Assembly: GCA_027946555.1 (NCBI GenBank)
Contig: JAPEVC010000176.1
Span: 1-64,000, forward strand
Direction: 5' to 3'
DNA length: 64,000 nt
From: Gnomoniopsis sp. IMI 355080
Taxonomy: Eukaryota; Ascomycota; Sordariomycetes; Diaporthales; Gnomoniaceae
The notes under the pieces were generated by a model. It made no database searches, had not been told where the DNA came from, and saw only the letters and a list, made by a program, of their open reading frames with translations. A program made the position numbers and the translations under genes. Shown here one piece after another: positions 21,401 to 29,387 of the stretch (position 1 is its first letter; each line of letters opens with the position of its first letter).

Positions 21401-24400
21401 CGTTGGTAAGATCGACCCCCGGCAACTCACGAGCGACCTCTTCCTTAGTGGAGCTGCTGCTGCCCAAGCCTGATGCAAAGTCTTCGGATTTCTTGCTCTT
21501 AAAAAGGCCTTCGAAGAAATCTTGGACCTTCCGGTCGGCCTGGATGTCAGAGGGCGGCAGCTCATGAGTTGAAATCGGTTGAAGTCCTTCTTGGTCACCA
21601 AACGATGGCCGACGGAGAATACCCGCGCTGCTTGGGACAGGGTATAGTGGGACGCGTCCCGACTCTGTGACACGGGGCGTCTTGTCTTCTTGAACGGTTA
21701 TGTCAGTCCTCGGCCCTGTCAATGTTGTAGGAAGTGAAGCGTCGAGGGTCGGAGTCTGCTCGAAACCCGTGAGCGTGCTGTCTGTCCCAGATGGTCTCTG
21801 TAACTTGGAGCTCATGTATGGGGACCGAACTTCGGCCTGCTCAGTGCCATGGGCATGAGAAGGGCTAGGTGTCGTGACTGGCATCACCTTCATCTCACGA
21901 ATCTTGGGCTCGTCTATCGTGACATTTGATGCGTCATTTCTAGCTCTTTCACCAGACACTTGACGCTCTTTTGAAGTCCCGAAGATTGCTTGTCCAGGCC
22001 ACGAGTCTGAAGCCGTCTGCGGCACACCGGGGTATGCAGGACTGTGACTGTCGCCGCCTCCCACTATCGACCGATAATTCGAGTTGTCCAAAGTCGGTAT
22101 ATCAGGCACACCGACTTCACGCGGGGGCTGCAAACCACTGATGCTAACGTTCCTGTTTCGCCTGCTCTTCCTCTTCGACGTCGTATCAGTCGGCTCAGGC
22201 AGGCCCGTTTTCTCAGCCGAGTCTGCGTTCTGGAACATGACGCTCTGGCGCATTTGCTTGAAGAAATCTTCCTGCGAAAGGAGCGGTGGGCTGCTGACGT
22301 CCAAGTCTCCGGCCCGTATGGCGTGCGGCATGCCGTGGTCGGTCAGCTTGCCATTTGTAGAAGCTTGTTTGTCGGCATTGGGTGATAAGTGAAGCTCAAT
22401 TCCCTCACGGCTCTTCGACTCCGATTCCTCAAATTGGGCGGGTCTACGTCCGCCCACTCTCAAGGGTGCAGGTGCGTCGGGAATGCTGAGCTGTGCAGGC
22501 GTTGCAACCTGCTCAGAGGATGATCCAAATGTGGTGCCAGCGGAGGCGGACTTCGATGCGGAACTACTCTCTGTAATACTCTTAGCGTTAGGCTCCATGA
22601 CTTGTATGCTCGGTGCATCAGTGTTATCCCTGGTACGCTGTGCGGACCGGACAGCTGGGACAACTCCCTCAGAGTCATGTCGAGGAGGAAGCTTTTGGCC
22701 CCCGAGTTCAGATTCGAAGATAGTTGCGGTTCCGGGATCCGTCGTCACAACCGATTGTTTTATGGCCGGAGACTGATTTGATCGCTCAGTTGTCTTGTCT
22801 TTCTTTCCACGACCAGCCCACCGTCCGAGGAGTCCACGCGTTTGTGTGGCCTCGGGTTCAAGTATAGGCAGGTCCCCTGAGATATTGACTGCCCGGCCTT
22901 CAGAGTTAGATATCTTATCACCCTCAACCGCTTGCGAGTGATCTGTGATGTCCTTGTGTGCCGCTCTCGAGGACGCAAGCATTGGTCTCGGCCACTCGTC
23001 GACAAGCGCCTGCTGCTGAGGCTCGTTGTTCTCGAAGCGCCGACCTTGATCTCCACGCTGGGTATTTAGTCGCCCACTATAATTCGCAATCTGGAGATTG
23101 TCCGCTACTTTGCTGGGAAGAGAGTCGATTTGCTTCGCATCTGTTTCCTTCTGTTGGCGGGATGACATAGTTTCGGGCTTCTCTGCCATGTCTCTATTCG
23201 ATTGAGCTTCGGAACTAGAGGGTCGAGTATTCTTGGCCGATCGACTTGACTTCTGAATATCGATTTCTTTTGGTCTCTCCATAATCCCGCTGACAACACG
23301 GACAGAAGAGGCTTCTGGCTTCGCACTCCGCGAGGTCTCGCCGACTAGATTGACTGGTGCTCCTGCAGTCACCACAGTGTACTCGCGTGAGTCTTGTTCA
23401 GGCTTGCTTGGGCGCGTTGCTTCGGCTGGCTTGCGTGTACTCAAGATTTCTGACCGGTCAGTCTTGACTTCTGTGAGAGAGATGTTGAAATCTCGAGGTG
23501 AGTTCTGCTTGGATCTTGATTCTGAAGCAGGTGAGACCTTCAGTGGCGCAGTATGATCTGTTAGAGGGATGGGCCGCAAAGTGGACCCAGAGTCGCCCAT
23601 GAACAGCTCATCTTGTGGTCTCTCTGGCCTCGACGGTATCTCGCGCTTGGTCGAGGCCAGCCACTCTGGTACAGCAGAGGCTTTACTCTTGCCGAAATCC
23701 TCCTTAGCTTCAGGAGCGACTGTCGCCTTTGCAGCGGAGTAAGGTCTATACTCCTTTCTTGGTCTCTCCAGGCTTGCTGGAGGCTCTCTTTGCTGACTGA
23801 TTGTGGTTGTGGAATCGACCTGCGGTGCTTGTGCGTCTCCAGCAAGCGGCTGAGAAATCTGCCCGGGGAACTTTTGAGATGTCTCCTGTTTCTTCGGACC
23901 GTTGAATTTGGATTTTAATGGGTTGAGCAGGTTGCTCTCTTTCCCGATGCTAAGACCCTCCCGCATACGCTGATTGAAACTGGTGGCATCACTGTTTGCC
24001 CCATTCTGTTGTGTAGCGTCAGATATTTGGCGGTCCGGGTTGCGAGCAACTTCACGCGAGGTAGTAGTCGAGCCGACCCCTTTCCCAGAGTCAAGTGTTC
24101 TCTCTACCTTCGGAACACTGTTGTCCAATTTTTCATTCCTTGATGTCTCGAAATACCGAGATGCCCATCCAGTGCGAGACGATTCGGGCTTTACGGCTTG
24201 CGTTTCCGTCGGTTGTTCAGCAAAGCTTTTCTCCAGCTTAGCCATGGATGAACCAGCACTGCTGGATTGCAAGGGTTCGATATGCCGTGATCTATCTTCT
24301 GAACGAGAAGCAACGGACCGGCCAAGCTTCCCATCCTTCAATTGATTGCTAGAGGCGGTCACCTCGTTGTGTCCAGGCTTCCGCGTTGCGAATGGATCAA

Positions 24401-26324
24401 AGGTGCTTTGCTGATTTCCACCCGACGCATGAGCTTTCGCTGAATCAGCTTGGTCTCTAGACGACTTTGCAGGTGTCTTGGGTGAGTCGGATTGAGGCGT
24501 GAGCCTCGCAGAGAACGGATTGAACGCTTCAAAAGGCTGCTTGTGAGACGACTGGCGGCTGGCCGAGGTATCCGAGTGCAGGCTCCTGGGTGATGAATCG
24601 ACGTCTCGGGTTTCTGGCACGTCGAGTACCTTTCGTACCTTCGGCTTCGTCTCATTAGCAATAATTCTTAACGCAGAACGGGCCGATGTACTCACCTGAG
24701 AAGATGTCTTCCCCTCTTCTCGTCCCAGAATTGGGCGCTGGGGATCGACGCCCTTTGACATGACGGTCTGCGACTCAGATCCAGATAAAGGCTGTCGAAT
24801 CGACTGTTTCGGAAACACATTCAGGCTGGGCTTTGAGGCGCTTTCTTGAGGTGGAGCGCGTTTGGACGAGGCCTCTTGTTGTGAATCATTTTGCAACCTC
24901 CCCGAAGACACGTTTTTGGTATCCTCCGTAGCTTTGTATGATATCCTCTGCGCAAAACGATCAAGAGCGCTTCTTGCATTCGATCCGACTGCCGCCTTGC
25001 TCGTGGATGGAGACTGACCATCTGCGCGGACCGAGCCAGATGTTTCCCGGACTGAATCGGCTCCTTGACCTGGCACAATCTTTGACGATATAGCACTAAT
25101 GCTCTGTTGGCCCCTTGATTGCCCAACAGGCCGGCTGGAAGCCTTGCTAGATGAGGCTTCGCTGGTATCGGTGACAATAAGTTGTGGGACATTTTGACTC
25201 CTTCCGACTGGTGGTTGTGCAAGCTTCCCATCATCTAGAGTCCTTCCACCTGTCTGTTTCTGTAAGCGGGGATCCGCTTGTGGTTCCGACTTGGACACGA
25301 CAGGTTTTCGTATGGGGTTTTCGTTGAGCCGTGATTGATTTGCAGCATCAGAGTCGTCACGCCGAAAACCTATTCCAATTCTTTCCCGCTTTGTTGCCGG
25401 GTCGATGTCCATGTCGGCGCCACTCCTCTTTTGGTTGTCCGTTTTTGAGACGTTGCGAGTGGTGGCTGGATCAGAAGACAATGCGATGCCTAAGCCTCTG
25501 TCCTGCCCATTCGTCCTGGGGTCTCTCATGTTGCCGCCCGCAAGATAGTCTGCACTGTTAGCTTTCGTATTACCTACCGCGTTCGCCTTCTCTTTCCCAC
25601 GCGCTCCGGGTCCAAAGGCGTTTGAAATGCCCAGTGGTCTGAGGTCATCACCCGGTATCGACATTGCTGGATTTCGTTGTAGTGGTGAGCGTGGTCTGGG
25701 ACTGTAGCCTTCCGGTACTGGCGCCAGGCCTCCACGTCCAGTCCTGCCAGACGAGTTGCTCGTGGCCTCGTTTCTCCTGGAATTGCTGCCGAGAGTCTCC
25801 TGTGTGTTTATACGAAGCCCAGCACCCTGATACCCAGGTCCATAACGTGTAGCACTGCTACTGCTGGGGACACCGTTGGTTGCATCATGTCGGGTAGGAT
25901 TCGCTGCTTGGTTCCTATTCACATACTGTGATGTGGGCCCGTTGGCAGGTGGTCTTTGGGTCTGTTTGAGCTGAGACGACTCAGGTGCTTTCCCTTTTGA
26001 AGGTTTTGATGAGAATAATGAGCCGAAAATCGGCTGAAAGGTGGTCATCCGCTTGGCATCTCTGGCCATTCTCGCCTCTGGGTCCTCTGTGATGGCGAGT
26101 CTGTTGTCGTTTCTTCTGGGTTGGTCGACCCGTTCGTTCTGTCTGCGATCAAGCCTGTCGGTCCTGTTGGCTCCAGATCTGTCGTTCTTCTTGGCCTCAA
26201 CTTTCGAGCTGCTGCCAGTACTGCTGTTGGCATTATTTCCACCCCAGCGGAAAGCCGGTTGGAAGACCGACAGACGCTGCTGCTCCTTCGCCTTCTTTTG
26301 AACCTTGTAGTCCTTTCCGGCCAT
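15465..26324 (-). CDS. Giant low-complexity, repeat-bearing protein (about 3,619 residues)
   Basis: One uninterrupted frame of nearly 11 kb. I chose the ATG at 26324 (MAGKDYKVQKKAKEQQRLS); an in-frame ATG at 26447 would add 41 poorly conserved-looking residues. No globular domain, signal peptide or membrane segment is visible. The first ~2,000 residues are Ser/Gln/Lys/Arg-rich, the last third is extremely Asp/Glu/Gly/Met-rich, and the C-terminus is a short basic and Pro-rich tail (SGWWTGAGSSGQVPARPPPLP). Short motifs recur: FQPAF at 21-25 and FQPIF at 96-100, and PVRLSCLYMQ and PVRFSALYRQ near the C-terminus. Acidic tandem repeats lie at 16.85-17.40 kb. The composition predicts intrinsic disorder, such as a scaffold or cytoskeleton-linked protein, but this is inference. 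I do not recognise the family. Confidence 0.8.
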   Translation of the reverse strand: MAGKDYKVQKKAKEQQRLSVFQPAFRWGGNNANSSTGSSSKVEAKKNDRSGANRTDRLDRRQNERVDQPRRNDNRLAITEDPEARMARDAKRMTTFQPIFGSLFSSKPSKGKAPESSQLKQTQRPPANGPTSQYVNRNQAANPTRHDATNGVPSSSSATRYGPGYQGAGLRINTQETLGSNSRRNEATSNSSGRTGRGGLAPVPEGYSPRPRSPLQRNPAMSIPGDDLRPLGISNAFGPGARGKEKANAVGNTKANSADYLAGGNMRDPRTNGQDRGLGIALSSDPATTRNVSKTDNQKRSGADMDIDPATKRERIGIGFRRDDSDAANQSRLNENPIRKPVVSKSEPQADPRLQKQTGGRTLDDGKLAQPPVGRSQNVPQLIVTDTSEASSSKASSRPVGQSRGQQSISAISSKIVPGQGADSVRETSGSVRADGQSPSTSKAAVGSNARSALDRFAQRISYKATEDTKNVSSGRLQNDSQQEASSKRAPPQESASKPSLNVFPKQSIRQPLSGSESQTVMSKGVDPQRPILGREEGKTSSQVSTSARSALRIIANETKPKVRKVLDVPETRDVDSSPRSLHSDTSASRQSSHKQPFEAFNPFSARLTPQSDSPKTPAKSSRDQADSAKAHASGGNQQSTFDPFATRKPGHNEVTASSNQLKDGKLGRSVASRSEDRSRHIEPLQSSSAGSSMAKLEKSFAEQPTETQAVKPESSRTGWASRYFETSRNEKLDNSVPKVERTLDSGKGVGSTTTSREVARNPDRQISDATQQNGANSDATSFNQRMREGLSIGKESNLLNPLKSKFNGPKKQETSQKFPGQISQPLAGDAQAPQVDSTTTISQQREPPASLERPRKEYRPYSAAKATVAPEAKEDFGKSKASAVPEWLASTKREIPSRPERPQDELFMGDSGSTLRPIPLTDHTAPLKVSPASESRSKQNSPRDFNISLTEVKTDRSEILSTRKPAEATRPSKPEQDSREYTVVTAGAPVNLVGETSRSAKPEASSVRVVSGIMERPKEIDIQKSSRSAKNTRPSSSEAQSNRDMAEKPETMSSRQQKETDAKQIDSLPSKVADNLQIANYSGRLNTQRGDQGRRFENNEPQQQALVDEWPRPMLASSRAAHKDITDHSQAVEGDKISNSEGRAVNISGDLPILEPEATQTRGLLGRWAGRGKKDKTTERSNQSPAIKQSVVTTDPGTATIFESELGGQKLPPRHDSEGVVPAVRSAQRTRDNTDAPSIQVMEPNAKSITESSSASKSASAGTTFGSSSEQVATPAQLSIPDAPAPLRVGGRRPAQFEESESKSREGIELHLSPNADKQASTNGKLTDHGMPHAIRAGDLDVSSPPLLSQEDFFKQMRQSVMFQNADSAEKTGLPEPTDTTSKRKSRRNRNVSISGLQPPREVGVPDIPTLDNSNYRSIVGGGDSHSPAYPGVPQTASDSWPGQAIFGTSKERQVSGERARNDASNVTIDEPKIREMKVMPVTTPSPSHAHGTEQAEVRSPYMSSKLQRPSGTDSTLTGFEQTPTLDASLPTTLTGPRTDITVQEDKTPRVTESGRVPLYPVPSSAGILRRPSFGDQEGLQPISTHELPPSDIQADRKVQDFFEGLFKSKKSEDFASGLGSSSSTKEEVARELPGVDLTNGEPVKGLSVMPQSISARKDSPYPNGIPSSSSLSLQGQPDGRNHEQSEVDARPSFDKLRSPMQTAVEAPSAKSTPITPHPPIMSGVENPSVPLHMTSKSPEITGPLFTEKTTEGPSPYSTEVPMLFVEEESASPMSRREAATDRSISTEPSREVNQHFRKFETGDSMNSPQMPDGTRGSSASSYPEQVKQTSLDSSAMIQGKEFNQGEDSPFAAHEPSSRSFVKENAFIPGQSDVMVGNSHVQQVTANSMYSSPNKTELGQSGDEQTNVFPVTPPTFFMHEERQKEFASPSELDGHWKKAAVSRSFESPLISSREAVSSEEHASPWAQVAERQGDSANPYRSQHEPGHLQSPEGRVYSQYPAADGGLATSPQDSERDLSDQILSLYDGSGSATPDRQSTGRFPQFSSSSNRHDNRSIMDSPDPATRSALSEIKEPREVSDSVKTDIESMEPAPSNYGGIKDRLRTLFSKTASAEPDYVSHASPVMNSNVHESFDSPELSEKTAGPHDDQAMSRNYTSPIFESRLDDMDLQQDRTFSGVANMDSTRSAADVTPALLSPQAAKEDHLTPEAMSPEPSRDFDMPLHVSEQEASPNPVLRPEPMPEITPPGQWDHPSKPMAVETPREEVSSPDVDHRSVTVSPRDTGVDQDQSSLRSPEGMPEMDGFGPEGLPMATEERTGVSASRPGSHVREAIYDTTSHATPDLHETGKHESENPDIFNQSVISPVDHVDAFDPMGSQTRPMGETSFADGYLQMSPPRTAHITDDDSPRDLRMSGDDEVRASSARGSEYDIASPAPEHDAFRYGASPMPQGDQYPALDDMEKPHGDSPKLGHMDDEIFAESASASPSAMAAKESFTPHSPESEAWNDRMVQTRSFSPTELDRNGGENSAVILGGPEPDFDAVAKYPDDRDVPNGRLYAEDGPIADKFNDTVKEDVHFQDSQDSPNGLEHTSAYAPAFGNNEAHEEGFDDFHGDDTPLDDLQSGTGYHDGDGAQSHPIHEHESHVGGFDDFAVDGLPAEEIEGSSATFDTPRQGSPPVDAFPRNDSVLEEDQVHASHAHQNDLGGLDDGDMDHYPADDTPNFGGALEETAMDNYPVNDVQSHPATSNDADTDLSPEDDIIGDTNGPHDPALDNYGVHGVEDLDEINGYPSEPMGQEPPLYEPDHEVAHLSDDAGDFDAREDVPYEEPAFSDHGEERETGMEPGQVFGDNELHDDYPQGSPLDEDHFETGGLSGGEPVLHDQGDEMDYADNREGDFDELGGTGEWHGQGQDAEVDHGFSDNDLDDLYGEPSREVEAEPTDFVGGGIVDDDEPLAADWDGDRLDEGRGLDEAEEYPIHAGGDDFPMGGEAEEYLLGGDGLPSPDAMQGEDLPMGGEADEYLMGGEGHYPMDEMDERDSFRGEGDEALPIDEMYGEEERTMEPLEAEEFPMEGERPLSMMDGEEYPMDQQVEYPMDTMGEGDSFRGEGDEELPIDEMYGEEERCMEPLEEDDFPMGDEDLLPMAEGEEYPMDDQEELPTDGQNELPMEGEGVEESDRGIDDFDADDQAGDGMSMHDSVLDEEHESQFDDGSIEARSLVDEEAESDLEEASMGSEISDPFDEEPVNNYDHEDEEHALSEVDDREIEEGQSSSAEQEERDEEGEGTMDDLYEADIPSIPASPALTDYGRELASPTSVLDNDEDDQDEDSIFGEPAAQQDPADLENADPVRLSCLYMQDVGLMSIPSTPTVPLEDEIPEEGEEEAEEPREPVRFSALYRQSLDWSQALDPSMWEDFQDTLPEESEEQVFTAPVLQPVPESAKRGSHEDLRMLEVDQEPLTPVAASPLSPRPLETPPPDFDHDNGTNGYMETPQLVDQMGELSKGADDDADQQRFPTSPRLQPTPPPDQDRAPSSIDSNDRRDSRGPRTFEEMNLPRRVISPPVTGDDQDESAQGSSSTHIPTHNSRRSISQRFSGWWTGAGSSGQVPARPPPLPSPYDSRYGEPNSPA
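16860..17245 (-). repeat. In-frame 64-codon duplication in the giant gene
   Basis: Two adjacent copies offset by 192 bp: the sequence cggaagctgtct occurs at 17029 and at 17221 with long flanking similarity. The encoded unit runs DSFRGEGDEELPIDEMYGEE followed by a Met-Glu-Pro-Leu-Glu and FPM segment. The copies differ mostly by synonymous or conservative changes, so the repeat has been kept in frame. Confidence 0.75.
17275..17400 (-). repeat. In-frame 27-codon repeat in the giant gene
   Basis: Two copies offset by 81 bp (tactcgtctgcttcgccgcc at 17281 and tactcttctgcttcaccgcc at 17362) encode PMGGEAEEYLLGG and PMGGEADEYLMGG. It directly abuts the 64-codon duplication. Confidence 0.7.
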
Positions 26325-27247
26325 CGTGACGTGTGTGATATCAAAAATATCATTATGGCCAACATTTTCCGGTCGAGCGAGCCGAGTTGGCCCTGCGTTG
26401 CCTTTTAGACGGTCTGGTCTGGTCTGGTTACAAGGACCCATGCACACATGTGCGTGTAAGTGGACTTATTTTTGGCGTGATGGGTCCAGGTCCGGGTCCT
26501 GTAGCGGCTGTAGCCTTTGTTCTTCCCCGGCCGGTTGGGCGCTTAAATGCAGGCTCAGGGTCCACAACCGCAGGGCTTGGCGGGTTCTTGCTGGGATTAT
26601 AGCTGATGTGACACTTTCGATTGGCAGCTGGACAAAGACACTTGACAAGTCTGGACCAGCAGACCAGCTGGCAAATACGTGTCGGGATTCCTGGGCAATG
26701 AATCGGATTGATCTACTCTGCAGATGCAGGCCTACGCGAGTTCTCAGGTAGGGCACTCTCGCCACTGTGGGCGTCCTCCACTTACATGCCTTAGCTGTAC
26801 ATGACTTTCTCTCGAGCTCCATTCATTGACTCTTGCTGCACTGGAGTCGGACCCTGGAGAGGCTTTGCATATTGAAAACAGTGGATCGATTGTCTTTGCG
26901 TGGAGCACATCGTCTTTGCAAATTCAAGGCTGTTGATGTTGGAGTATCGAATACTGTACATTCTATATTATTCCCAATCTCGAACAAAACCCCCTTAGCA
27001 ATATGAAGACAATTAGACCCTAGTGGACGCCTTCAACCCTTGACAATAATGATTAAAGACCTGTTAAAAAGCACTTTCCCACAGGCCCCATAGATATCCA
27101 GTGCACCCAAAAGAGCTCAAAGTCCCGTCTCCGCTGACCGTTACCGAGTGGCGCGTTGAGGAACTCGTGCACACCATTGACCAAAACAAAAACATACACC
27201 CGTCTGCCCACAGCGACAAACTCCTCGATCTCGTTAATTACCCATCT
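26325..27247. other. Upstream region of the giant gene
   Basis: Holds the promoter and leader of the giant gene and the 3' end of the membrane-protein gene to the right. No gene recognised. Confidence 0.5.
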
Positions 27248-27862
27248 CTAGTATCTCGCGTATCCTCCGCCATACCCACCTCCGCCATACCCACCTCCAC
27301 CACCGCCCCTCTGCATCGATCCCCTCCTGTCATGCATGAAATACGCCGCCACCGCGGCTAACAAATTTATGATACCCCCGATAACCAAAAACGCCCAGCT
27401 TGCTTTCACCTCCGCACATGTAGAATAATCCATCGCCATCAAGTCCGCCAACCCAAACCCTTCCCTGCCCTTCACACCCATCAACTCGCCCACCAAGCCG
27501 TTGTCTCCTGCCTTGGCCAGTCCCGCGCATCCCACACTATTCATGACGCCAAAAGTGCCCACCGCCGTGTACGTATATGCTTCAAAGAGGAGAAAGTCGC
27601 ATAGCGCGACGACGATGTAGAATTTCTTGGGTGACTTGGTGTAGTAGACCATAAAGCCGACGCAGCCGGCGAAAAGTTGGATGGCGCCGAGGGCGAGAGG
27701 GATCGAGAGTGGAGTGGGGATGGGGAATGTGGGCTTGGGCTGGGTGAGGGCGTAGGTGAGGAAGCTGTTGATGGCGACGACGATAACGGACGAGGCGTAG
27801 GACCCGAAGAGGGTCGCGCGGAAGGCGGTGAGGGCTGGATCGCTGGCTCTGCGGTGTCCCAT
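27248..27862 (-). CDS. Four-helix integral membrane protein (MARVEL-like)
   Basis: Single exon, 204 residues. Four hydrophobic helices are visible at about 22-42, 53-74, 81-105 and 152-176, with N- and C-termini predicted in the cytosol, the layout of MARVEL-domain proteins. The loop between helices 3 and 4 is Gly-rich with two Cys (GCAGLAKAG and YSTCAEV). The C-terminal tail is a Gly/Tyr repeat (GGGGYGGGGYGGGYARY) that could be an aggregation or sorting segment. MARVEL proteins shape membrane domains such as eisosomes or secretory vesicles; assignment rests on topology rather than a signature motif. Confidence 0.75.
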   Translation of the reverse strand: MGHRRASDPALTAFRATLFGSYASSVIVVAINSFLTYALTQPKPTFPIPTPLSIPLALGAIQLFAGCVGFMVYYTKSPKKFYIVVALCDFLLFEAYTYTAVGTFGVMNSVGCAGLAKAGDNGLVGELMGVKGREGFGLADLMAMDYSTCAEVKASWAFLVIGGIINLLAAVAAYFMHDRRGSMQRGGGGGGYGGGGYGGGYARY

Positions 27863-29387
27863 GGTGAAGTTGGGAATGGTGCTAGTGTGGGTGCGCTATT
27901 GTGTAGAGAAGGTTGCTGTGCAGTTTATCTCACGATACTGCCAATATGAAGATTTAAGACGTAGAAGGAATGAAGTGTGTATATGATAATGTGACAATGA
28001 AAAGACATCACCAATCCGAGAGAGCGAACACAGGAAAGAGTTCAAATAAATACTTTCCTATATCACTTACAAAGCAACCGAAACCCAGAAGTCTTCAGGA
28101 CTACATGCCCGGACGCCGGCTCAAAACAGCCCTCCGTAAACGACAGCCACTCGTGCCCCATCTCAGCCTCGCAGACGAGCGTCGTCTCCAGGTCCAGCCT
28201 TGTCATTGCGTGCTATTTCGAGCGATGCACAATGCAGGAAGCGCATACAGCAGCCGATACGTGCAGTCGGCATCGAATTTTGATCGTTCCGGACCCGTCT
28301 TAAACTCTACTTCCGGCCTGGTGGCCGAGTATCGCGGCCGAGATTCGTTTCAGTACCGAGACCCTACCGACGCATCGCCCAGCATAATTGTGGGTTGCCC
28401 TTTGAGTGTTCTCGACCATCACGAAAAAAGGGACCAGGCCAGACTCTTTTACACCCCAGGCGCTTAACATGCCAGCTGCTAGCCGCAAGTTTCCTCCAGG
28501 GACGCATAAACCAAGCGCGCCCTCGCAATTTGCCCTCTGCGGCTATCAAGACCGGCCGCGAGGGTTGCAATCGCCCCAATCAGACGAGTAGCACGAAGAA
28601 AATGAGACAAGCTCGTATCTGCAAGGCTGGGATGACCGTCTGTCCGTCCATTTTGTGTGTTGATGGAGTTCTCGCATGTCGTTGGTCATCGGGGCGCTTA
28701 GCGGAGCCTCAGCCGACCCGCCCGAGTAGCCTGGACCAATAACCTGCGAGCGAGGCTGTGATCCCGGTCAGCGGCCTTCCGTGCTTCTTGATACCTGTAT
28801 CGTGCTCCAGTGCTCTGCACAGGGGAACGCGACGAGTTCCGAGACATGCTTTTGCAAGTACATAGTGATACTCGCAGTTCTTGGCCCAAGCCTGGGCTAC
28901 TAGGGTGTAGTCGCGCATGAGGTTGTGGCCAGACTAGGACTTATAGGCCGCGACGACGAGGGCAGAAAGGCTAAATCGCTAACCAGCTTCGGCATTTGTC
29001 GAACTGGCAGCGGGATTTGAATCGGTAGGATGGCAATCATGTGTGCTCTGAACAAAATGAAGAATCAAATTACAGGGGTTTTGTACGCCGCTACTCCCAT
29101 CTCAAAAGACTCTATGTACCTAGTGTTCCAAGTAGAAAACAGACGCAACAACTCTCGAGTAATGTCTCGAGTCTCTCAGGCTTGCTCCAATATGCTCCAG
29201 ATTCCGATGTTATTAGGTCTCGTGAGTCTCTAGGATATGTCCCGCCTGAGAGAAAAGACACTGCAGCCCCGACTTAAGTCTCGCAGTTGCGACCCAACTG
29301 TTCGTCGGATGCGCTCTTGATGTACGCAAGTGGCTAAAGCTTTCATGCTTCATGCGCAAAGATCGTAGTTACTTTTCCCCTCGAAAC
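27863..29387. other. 1.5-kb intergenic region
   Basis: Holds the promoter of the membrane-protein gene and the 3' end of the epsin gene. Several open frames of 60-165 codons occur on both strands, but none shows family features. Confidence 0.45.
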
